This document shows positions 36,201 to 47,305 of a DNA stretch of 64,000 bases, piece by piece. This DNA is from Siderastrea radians (taxonomy: Eukaryota; Cnidaria; Anthozoa; Scleractinia; Rhizangiidae). A program made the translations under genes and the position numbers. Numbering within the stretch: the stretch's first letter is position 1; each line of letters begins with the position of its first letter. A model generated the notes under the pieces. The model saw only the letters and a program-made list of their open reading frames with translations. It was not told the origin of the DNA and did no database searches. The stretch is taken from NCBI GenBank assembly GCA_964017195.1, contig OZ024890.1, forward strand, positions 23,249,201-23,313,200, given 5' to 3'.

Positions 36201-39200
36201 AATCGCATTCAACTCCCGCTCCATGTTGTTGATAACTATGTTTACTTCAGCAATCCAGCGGTCTGCACATGTTGCTGTCAAATTTCTCACTTCCTGTGAA
36301 ATTTTATAGCTTCCGGGGTGGGAATGAAAAATTTACAGTAATAGGAGCAGGCTCTCTCTTCGCCCGGACCCGCCCACCGCGCCCCACGCTCTCGCGGTTT
36401 TGCTGCTCGTCTCGTGGCTTCGCCACTTGCGTTTCGCATCTCGCGCATAAAACCCAAACGAGAGCCTGCTCGCAGGCTAGTAGATGGCGGATTCTACGGA
36501 CATAGCGGATTCCACGAAAAAGTCAATAACATATTAAATTACAGCACATTCTCTACATTATTCATAAGTAATGAGCATTATTCGATTTATCGAGCCTCGG
36601 GTTTTACGGATTTTATGGATTACAAGGGAACACGAATAATCAACACTGCATGGAGATGCACGATAAAATTCAGTAGTTATTCATTACTCGAGTTGGCTGA
36701 TGACTGTTTCAGTGTCAAAGCGAACAATAAAAGTGACAACATTTTCCTCTGCAGTTTTTTTCCACATCCAATTAAAACAACTGAAGCGCACTAGAACGAA
36801 GGCAATGTTTATTCAATGAGATAACGCAGGATTGCTTGCTATAAAAGGCAGAACACTTTCTTGTGCTACATCAGTCGCAAGATGTTGAGGAGTACGAATT
36901 ATCCCTGTCGGCAACTGAACAGTGAAAAAATTAAGGGCGCAACGTTGTGCTACTTGAGCCCACTAATTGTGAATAAGTGTAGCCTTGTGAGCGCAAAGTG
37001 CGTATGTAACGTGAGTGATGGACTGCAACGAGCATGAGAGGAGGTGTGCAAGACCAGAGATGCTTGCGATAAGGCATTACAAGGTTTGTATTCACTGTGA
37101 ACATTCTTAAAACAAGACGTATCACGTATCGTGTTAACTCTCCGAGTAAAAAACAACTGATTTTTCTTTCCAGTTTTTACAGACGTTAAGAGCGTCGCGT
37201 TCTTTTTTAGCGCCATAAGCACTCAAGGCCCAATGAAGACTTCTAACAAGAAGGGCAGAAATGAAGAGAATAATGAGGACAACGGTGGTGAAAGTGACAA
37301 CGACTCAATAACACCAAGGCGAGTCTCTGGTACATCCAGTCAAACATGGATAACAAACCATCAATCGATTGTAAACAAAAATTTGCGACCCGCCGTCAGC
37401 TATTGGATTGCGATGATAACCCCAAATGGTGCACCAGCAAATCCCATAACAGTCCATCGGGCTCTATTGGAATGAGGTGTAGATGCAACTGCTAAACAGG
37501 TATGCACAGCATATTTTCGCTTGGTAGTAACACATGTTATTATTATACAGATGTAGTGTCTGGCCATTTCGTTTGAGTCAACTTAGATCGCATTTACAGG
37601 AGTAAGGCATCAGAGAAATTAGGCTTCGCCTTTGTTTTTCCCGCGAAATGCAAAAAAAAAAATGCCGTTTACATTTTGCCGCTTATACTTCAAAGTGAGT
37701 AGTTTCGTGTGTGATGTAAACAAGTAAATTATTTTCTATTTTTCTGATAGAGTTATTAAATAATTTGAGAAAAGTTAACAAAATCCTCAAATCTGTGACG
37801 TTTACCGTTAGAACGTGAAGCTAAATCTCTTTAACGACTAGCCCTTAAAGCCTCGATAGTGATAGGCATCGAATTTCTCCTCACGATATCAGTGCACGCT
37901 GGCACATACCAGCACTCGATGAGAATTTAAGAAAATTGTCACCAAAGATGAACTGAATTTTATTTTTAAACGTTTCCTCCCAAATAACATGAAGCAAAAT
38001 GTCTTGAGACCACGGAGAATTTGTATTCTGATGCTGAGGTTTTTTAGCAACTTGAAGTCGAGCATTACATGTGTTTTTTTTTCGAGTTCAAAAGGTGGGA
38101 TACCCTGTACGACCTTGCCAAATTTTGTATTGCACCAATATGGCTGTTAATCTTATTTATTATATAAACTGCAGTGTTGTACAGGGATTTCTAGCCCTTA
38201 CAAAAACCGTCATTGAATACGCGTAAACTTATGAGAATTTTACTGTGGTGATATCGTAGACTTTAATTATATTTGATACCTTGTTTGCTTGACTATACAT
38301 GTTACATTTGTTGGTGTTTACAAACATTTTCGGATCTTCCTCGGAAACCTTCGAAAAGTTTTGGGAATCTTCGGAAATCTATGGAAATTTTCGTAAAATA
38401 CTCGGATACATTTGTATGACCTTCGGACAGCATTCGGAGAATCTTCGGAAAATGGTCTGAACTCTTTGGAAAATCGTCAGAAGCATTGTCATTAGTATTT
38501 ATAAAATTGGGCAAAGTAATACACGATTGGTTGGAGATATGAAATTTCCCTTCTCGTCTTTAACTCCAGATCTCACTCGTTCGCTGCGCCTACAAGTGAG
38601 GAGGTATCGAGTTGAACACTCGGAGAGCATTTTTATATCTCCGCGCGCTCACGTATTATTCTATATATAAAGTGAACCGGAACTCAACTGTTTGTATTTC
38701 TATCTTTCCTTTGAAGATTCCCTGTCAAGAGGGCAAAGAGTCAATGGCAATGAAAGAGCTATTTAAAGTACTTAAAGATCGTAGCAGCAGATTCATGCAA
38801 GAGCTAGTTTCTTCATCATTTCAACACTGCTTTTTGTCGGAAGTGGAAAGCATTTTAGAACATCCTGACTCCATGGACATACAGGAGAATGGCACTGAAA
38901 ATGTGGTCCGTGTACGTCTCGTTCACGCTCCGTTCAGGTCTGTTCTGTCTGAAGCCATTGCAAAAATTCAACACGCTAACCTAATTATTGATCGTTTTGG
39001 CTTGGATTGTAATCAAGAAGCTAATTCAGCAAAAGAAAAGGAAGAAGAGCCGAGACTTGGCGACAAAATGACCGTCTTAATAAACGACATAGCCATAGCA
39101 ATGAAAAGGTTGAACTATTCCCTTCACAGAGGGGCAATATACAAGAGGTGCGAAGGTGCCATTCACACGTTTTCCTTTAAATGTGATGATGTCAAGGTTT

Positions 39201-42200
39201 TCATCAACAGCTTGGCAGCCAATGAATCATTTAAATCACGGCTTCTTATAGATATGAAACGTGTTATCGACCTGTTGGCTGATCCCGACTGCGAAGTGAT
39301 CCGACCAATTGTCATTGATTACAACTTAACTGAGGTGAATTCAGGGTACTGTTGGTCTGTCGCGGATAGACGGTTTGTTAAAGATGCAATTGCTGCCGAC
39401 AAAATAAGCCTCGTAACACCAAGAGCCTTCTGCCGTTACGACGCACTCAAAGTTACACAGCCGAAATACCTTCAAGAAGTTCTGGAGAACAGCCTTTCAG
39501 AAGCTGAGACCGCACATTTTTGCGAAGATTTTCTGCGACTGCAGCACTTTAACAAGAAGAAGCACAAAGAGAGGGTTCCATGCTTAGTTGGCGAGCCCGG
39601 TAGCGGTAAAACCAGCCTTTTCTAACCCATCCTTGGCCTCATTCGTCACAAGAACGTAGCGACCATCACAAGGCAGAAAGTTTTTAACAAAGCCATGATC
39701 AACAAGAACACAGAAGTGATCTTTATCGACGAGGCGTCTTCTGCAACACTCGACGTGGACGACTGGAAGATAATCACCCAAGGTGGTTACACGGCCTGCG
39801 ACATAAAATACAGAACAGCAAATTCATTTTACAACCGTTGCCCGATGTTCATGACGGCGCAGAAGAAATTGGAGTTCCAGCCGAAGACCAACCGGCGATA
39901 GATCGCAGGATTCGATATTACATGTTGAAATCCTTGCCGAGTCCTAAGAAGAAGGTCGCGCAATGGCTCCGAAAACATCCAATGGAATGTATTGCTTGGG
40001 CGGCATCAAAAGCTCGGGTGGTCAGCTATGAAGAAGAAAGTTCTGATATCGAGGAAGGAGAACAAGAATTGCAGAATGACGACGGGATCCTACCGGAGAG
40101 CGAGAAACAAATCTTAAGAACTCTGCCTCTTGGTGATCATGACCTTCTGGCAGAACCAAGATCCCGCAAAGAAAGCTCTGAAGAGGACACGATTCAAGAT
40201 GTCGGCGATTCCGATGAAGACGAGACCATAACGACCTTGAAAGTTACTCTGGCACAATGCTCGCCTGACTCCGGCTCTCAGTACGTCACCGTCAGTTAAG
40301 TCACATATTAGAAACGCTTCTCGAGGAAAAAGAAAAGCAGATAGAGCTAGAGGAAATGTGGTACGAGAAAAGGCAAAAACACTTGCTATCCAGGAGAGTG
40401 TCGACGGATCACGTGTCGTTGCTACCACACGATCAGAACGAGCCGCTGCCCACACCAATTAGAAAGGATCTCGCCGCGTTCGAAGAACAACAACTCGAGA
40501 AAGAACGGGAAAACCGAAAGAAAAGGGCCAAGAAAGTGTTTGAGTCGCAATGGCTGCAGGCTACCGAGAAAGAGCTCCAAGACTGTATGGTGGCTCTACA
40601 AACCAGTCTTGATACAGATATGAAGGCTTCCATGAATGCGTATAGAGAACTGCTTCAAGACAAACTTCGAAGCCATCACAGAAACCTCGGCACCCTCGGA
40701 TGCGTAGAGGCACTAGCCGAAAGAAAGAGGGTATGTAAGGAACTCGGCCTACTGCAAGAAAAAGATCAAGACAGCGTCTCCAGCCTGTATGAACCGCTGC
40801 CCACAACACGCGTGGAAGAAGGAGACGACAACTCAATATTTATTACGTAGAAAACGCCACCACACATCCCGCAATGCGACGACGAAGACGACAGCGAACT
40901 ATTCAACACGCAGAAAACAATAACGTACGCCCCGAAACACGGTGATGTGGAATTTTGCGTGCCATCGCCGGGGATTGCTTCACAAACGATGCAACATGGA
41001 GGTCTTAGCCAAACGTCCCACAGCCCAAGTGGTGCATGGCTGTCAGAATTCCTCGACGACTGCGCAAAGTCCGACCAGTTGCTGAGAGCGCACAGCACGA
41101 AGAGGCGCCAAGAACCTACTAGAAGTCAAACGCAGACCAAAAGACCGAAGAACACCATAGACAGTTACTATAGTAAAAAGTGAGCATTGCATGCGTACCG
41201 TCGTAAAACCATAGCGTTTCATTTCAGTGTGAAATCGATGTAGGGGCATGTAGTTTTCCCGATATAAGTTATTTAAAGAAGCAGAGAAACTTGATGTAAA
41301 AACTACAATAATAGGAAGCGGTCATCGAGTTAACAACAAGCGTAGAATATTTATTGCCTTTATTTGTAGAATGTCATGGCGAGCGAAATTAAAATGTATC
41401 TGTCGATTGCAGTCAGTGTTGCGACGTTTGAAGTGTTCTTTTTCAAATACTATTCGTGGTATTGATTTTGGTGACGTATTCCGTCCAAGGAGAGCGTTAA
41501 CTCAGCCCTCTTCTTCAAAGAATCGGCCGCCCTTCCATCCTGAAATGTAAAGTCTGGATCCCTCAAAATAGCCGTCCACTGCCCGATTCCGTATCGTCTT
41601 ATCCCTTCCTTTAGGAAATCATCCTCATCTGATGTGAATTTCAAAACCCGACGATGATGATTCCTTTGAATGCGCAAGGCATGACTGGGCGGGGTTTCCT
41701 TTTTGCGAGGGGTGCTTCTCGATTCTAAAATTTCAACTGTCGGTTCCGAGCTCGAATCGCTGAACCTCGAATTGACATCCTTGTCCACCTCCGACACCTT
41801 GCAGTTTTTGTAGACGCTCGTGAGCCTTCACAGCAACTTCGTGCGATCTCTGCTTCTGATAGTGAACTTTGGTGACCACAGAACTGTGTTTTTGGTCTTC
41901 CGACAATATTCTTTGCTCCTTGCTAGTGAGCAGATTGAGGCTTTGCGTTTCGACAATTTGACGATAGCGGGTCGGATGAATGTACTTTCCAATTGCATCA
42001 AACACTAATTTACTCATGACGTCGCCCAATTTGCTGTGTTGGCCTCCATTTCTAGTGACCAGTACGAAGTCGCACTGGGGTTTCAGCAATGGCCTTACGA
42101 ACTTGATGTAGCTCTCGAGCACCTGCATGCTTGCACCGGTCAGAATCAATGAGTCAAATCCATACTTGCTGGCCGTTTTGAACTTTTTCTGGTCGATGAA

Positions 42201-45200
42201 TCCCCCGTTCTCCTTAGCTGCTGTGACCAGGTCCACTGTCAAATACTGATAAGTCATAGGCCGAGATCCCTTCACCTTGATGAACAAACACACTGCGACA
42301 AATTTCGTGCCAAATGTCAATTCTGAAGGATTAACTTGACCTGGAATAGTTTTGCACGTCTTCACAGTGTTCTCGTAACGAGGAAAATGAAATGTCACCA
42401 CTTCTAACAGTTCTTCCTTGGTTGCCCAGTGCCCCCTAGCATCCAAAGTTTCAGTGTCTAGATCTTGTGTCCACTGCAGTCTCATCATCTTTGCCACCGT
42501 CTTGCGCACTCGTTTAAGGTACAACTCCGCTGAGGACAAATTTCGAAGAGCTGTGTCTAATGCGCCGTTTATTTTTCTGAAGTCGATTAATTCGGAGATC
42601 GCATCAATGTAGCCCAATCGGTCACCGTGTACGAGTTTGCATTCATCTTGCAAGTAGTCGATAAACTTGAACAACAGACTATGAGAACACAGGCTAAAGT
42701 CCAGCTCTTCAAAACTCAATTCCTCTTCATCTTCCCAGCAAAATTTGAGAAATTTAAAGCATCTCTTGGCTATCTGCTGAGCTGCACGATCTTTCTTGCA
42801 ACCCCCACCACTTCCAGTCAACCATTTCATGAATAACTAGCCAATTTGGCTGGAAAGTGAAAACGAAGGCATTACCCTGGCAGTTTGTTTTGTGATTTCA
42901 CTCGATGTATCATCATCGGCATGTTCTTTGGTATTTGAAATGTCGGGTTTTTCGTCAAAGAAAAAGAACCAACTGTGCTTGGTGTTCGCATGTTTCCTGC
43001 AGCCATGTTGACTTTTAAATCCATCGTGATCACACCCCTGTATTGGACAGTGATACAAGCTTTCTGTTTCTTCTTTTTCCAAGTGAAGCCGTTTTGGTTT
43101 TGGTGATGAGCCATCAATTTTCGACCAGTCAACCTTACCCTTTTTGTTCATGTCGGACATCTGAGTGATTCACGCAATTTGTTCCACTGACATAAATAGT
43201 GAACAAAACACAAAGGCGACAAAAAAACAATGGGTGCATTGTGCAAGTTTAAACTTGCCCCAACGTGCCCCAACTTGCCCCTGCTAAGGCATGTGTCTGC
43301 TTGCCACTGTTCATTATTCTTAAGTAAGTTTACAAATTTAAGGTGATGTATGGTGTTGGTGCGATTATATTCAACCTTGCCCGGACAAGTCTATAAGAGC
43401 CTCGAAAAATCTTTAAAAATCTGCTATTGACTCTGCTTCGTGTTGTTTGAAACTTAAAACACTACACCAAATGTTTTTGCCAATTAAAAAGCGATAAAAT
43501 CATAGATGGCAAGAAAAGAAGAATGTTTCTGTTGAACAAGATGTACAAAGGAACTGTCATTTCTAAATAGGAACCATTTTACATAAATAGGAACTAATGG
43601 TTAGGAACAAACTGTTCCGCGTCCCAATAAAAAGGAACATTTCATTCAAAACAGAACCATTAATGGGAACAATTGCCCCTCAAGTGAATAAAAAGGAACC
43701 AATTTTTCAAAGCAGGAATAATGTTAGAAAAGAACAAATGTTCCTTTACAGAAAAAGGAAGGTAATTAATTGGGAACCAAAGTTCCTCATGTCAGCATAA
43801 AGGAACAGCCACTCTAAAAGGGAACGCATTAATGGGAACAATTGTTCCTCAAGCGATTAAAAAGGACCAAAATGATAAAAGAGGAACAATACCATTGGGA
43901 ACACCTGTTCCTAGGCCACTCATTTAGGAACAAAAAGTTCCTTTCAATGTTAAAAATTCGGAACAAAAGGTTCTTTTGAGCTCTAAATGAACACTTTGTT
44001 CCTATTTTTAACAGCAATTTGTTCCTTTTGATGCTAAAAGGACCACTCCAAAGAGGAACAATCATCTCTTAATCGGAACGTTCCCAAAGCAAAAATGGGA
44101 ACAGTGCACAAAAATAAAAGTAAGTTAAAAAGCCACTTTAAGGATGAATAAAACATGCCAAAGCATCTTATGACTCTCTATACTGAACAGATACAACTGC
44201 CAAAACTTGATTGATAAAATCATGCTAGAACATGTTCAAATTTGGAAGTAAAAATTTTGGGAAACGTAGAAGAAAGAAAGAAAGAAAGAAAGACCACCAA
44301 ACCGGCGAACGGCTTATTTTGATAGGTTGGTTTCCACCCTTCACTTTCACATAACAGACCTCTGGAGGCAGGGTATTGTACCACAAATGACAACTTTCCT
44401 CGGAAATTGTTTCATCTTTCTCTTGTGAGCCGTAGTAATACTCCTATCTGACTCCAACAAACATATAGACTGAACGAGTTATATCCCATTTCAACCTTTA
44501 AGCAACACTTTTAGAACCGTCGGTTCTTTCTCATGACGTGACATATTATTTTTTTAAGTAACTATCGGCAAATTAATTCTCTTTTCTAGTTGTTCTGTAA
44601 ATTCTTCAATTAAGCTCCTGACAAAATGATTTTCCAAAAATGAATCCCCGAAAATAGTGTGATAAAAAACACCTTATATCTAAAGGGAATGAAAGAAACC
44701 ATTTCCCCATTATGTAATTACCTTTGTAAACAACCTGAGCGCCACTAGGACATGTGGTTCTTCCCCACCGCACATACTTCACCCCAGACGTCCCCACTGC
44801 TTGTCCTTTTTCGCCCTTAGCTCCTTGATCTCCCTTGGCTCCAGTCCTCCCAACAGCTCCTTGGTCTCCTTTGAAGAGAAAGTTATTACGTTTTATGAGA
44901 TACCTGTTTTATTTAAATCTGCGCTGAGTGCCTACAAGCCTGGTGAATTTTCAAGAGCGCTTATAATTTGTTATGAGTTATTAGACATGTATATCTTTGT
45001 AATTTCCCCTCCGTGGTTAAATGTTACCTTACGGGAGGCCACTGAGGCACAAGCTGTCAACGTAATACACACGCTTTCCGCCGCTATTGCCTACCTTTCG
45101 GTCCTGTTTTCCCTGGGAGTCCTGGGGGTCCAGGTGGACCCACTGCCGGGTGTTTTCCGTTATTTCGACCATCTCGCACTGAAAAACAAAAAACAAATTA

Positions 45201-47266
45201 CTACATAACACCTTTATACCTCATCACTATTTATCTATCGTTTTGACTCAATTACTGTGTGTGGTCGTGACGTGACTGGTTTTCTGGCTGTTAAATATGA
45301 TCTGACAAACCGCTCATTGTATAGCAACTTTCATTTGAAAAGGTTTATCTCTCCTCTGCACCATTTTTGTCACATTTTCAAGCACAACATTTAGCTATAA
45401 AAAAATTGTTTTTTTATTTCCCTAAAGCCTGCACTTGTTTGTTGTAACTATGCTTGAAAACGTAGATCTCAGATGTACGTTATAATAAGTTCCATTAATG
45501 CTTTTCGCTGGTCAAGTTAAGGGCTTCAAGACGTTTCACCCTTGGTTCGTTATGTTCTTAATATCCTAACAAGAACTTATTTTAAGGGTGAAGTGATTTT
45601 TCGTTTGCCTTAAGTATATACCAACCAAGAAGGTAGGCCAAAAGGGAAGAGTCACTTGACTGGGATGGCATGTGCAGCAGGGCGTCAAGTCTGCAATAAG
45701 AAACAGTTGTATTGTGATTTTAAGCCGAAACAAGCTTCATGCATGTAGTGATGGTAGTCTAGGGGAACATTTCGTCTTACGGAAGCTGGTGGTACACAGG
45801 AAACATCGAAATCAGCCTGCAAGGGTGGCATACATCGCATAATTTAGTGGATAGTTTGCAGAGTTTCCAGTGAAAAGACAGTTGCAGTTTCGGTCGTGAG
45901 AAAAAAAACACTTGAGAAGAGTCACAAGACACCAGCCAAGAACATCATGCTGATAACTGAACAGAAGTTTAAGGGTCCCAAATCGAATTTCTTCATCGAG
46001 TCAAAATACAAGAGGCCCTACCGTTTTATAAACCTCTTCTCCATTTCTTGAAATCGTTTTTCCATCAAGCTTGTGCTTTTGTTGTGCCTGTGAGAAAAAG
46101 AATGTGAAGTTTTACTTCCTCCTTCAGGTTTTTAACAGGCAGGTAAAAGTGAAAATGTATGTAGCTGATGTACCCAGCTTCTAGCTATTATAGTTCAGGG
46201 ATCTACGTATAGTCTTCTGGATCAACTTGATCCATAGAGTGTTTATCTCTGCTTTCTACTGCCTCAGTTCTTCAGGTTTCTCTGCTGTAACTTTTCAGGG
46301 ACTTTGTCAGAATGATTAAAGATCGCAAAAGTCCACATCTTCTCATGTTGCGGGACCTTGACTTATAACTATCCCTCGTGTCATTCAAGCATCTCCATAA
46401 TTCATTACCTAATACAAGTTGTCTTTTGATTCAGCATATACTCTAAAGAATATAGTAATCGTTTCTCTAAAGGATTTCGTTTTTAAAAGAGAGGCTGTCC
46501 TTATTCAGTGATTTCAAATTTCACACCAGGAATCTTGGAATCCACATCAGGTCAAATTTCTAGCAGGCTCAAGCCAAATTCCACCCCCCACTCGTAATGT
46601 TAGCTAATGTTTCATTTTTACTTTCGTGCCAAGCTTGGAGTTTAGTGGAGCCAGAGGAAAGGATTCCAAACGTTGAGCCTTGTTTGTGTAAGGTCCTCGG
46701 ATTCTCTAATTTAGCAAAGTCGATTAGACTGCTTTTTTCAGTCTTGAACTTACAATGTCCACCAGTGATGTCTGCGTTAATGATTTTTCACCAGATTTTA
46801 TTGCTTAAAAACCTTAACGTTTTCGTTTCGTACGTACCGAGATGACGTAAATCACTTAATTTTTTCTCCTAATTTCTTGATTTTAGTTAAAAGTTTTGCA
46901 TTTTTTACTCTATTGGTCCTTCTGACAATAGCAACAGAGTCTTACTCGTTCCATTAATTATGAGTTTGATGAAAGATAACAAAATGTGTTTTACCAAGGC
47001 CTTTAAAAAAGTGTTAATCTCAGCAGCGTATGGGTTTCGCGAAGTGTGGCAGCGTTCTTTGACGAGACTAGACTGTGTTGTCTGTAGACAGCGTCCATCA
47101 TTAGTTGGAGTTTGTTTGTTTCTGTTTGGTTACCAAATGAAGATCTGGATTCTTAGGAATGCTAGTTTCTTCAAAGGTGTTCTCGGAGATCGGATTCCTT
47201 CCACGTAAGAATTTTTCTTCTTCTTCTTCTTCTTCTTCTTCTTCTTCTTCTTCTTCTTCTTCTTCT

Positions 47267-47305
<39 letters not shown>

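Larger units (their letters stand above)
38300..43200. mobile_element. Composite element: helicase gene facing a tyrosine-recombinase gene
   Basis: Two convergent genes, about 270 bp apart at their 3' ends, fill 4.6 kb of an intron. A replicative helicase paired with a tyrosine recombinase implies a mobile element that copies and integrates itself. Both genes carry similar low numbers of stops and frameshifts, which suggests they decayed together. No terminal repeats were found; tyrosine-recombinase elements often lack inverted ends and target duplications. Boundaries are uncertain; repeat arrays at 38.3 and 43.55-44.1 kb lie near the edges. Confidence 0.6.

Noticed and set aside
44801..45208. 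Plus-strand 135-codon frame
   Set aside because: It is the antisense of two collagen exons (44722-44868 and 45095-45178).
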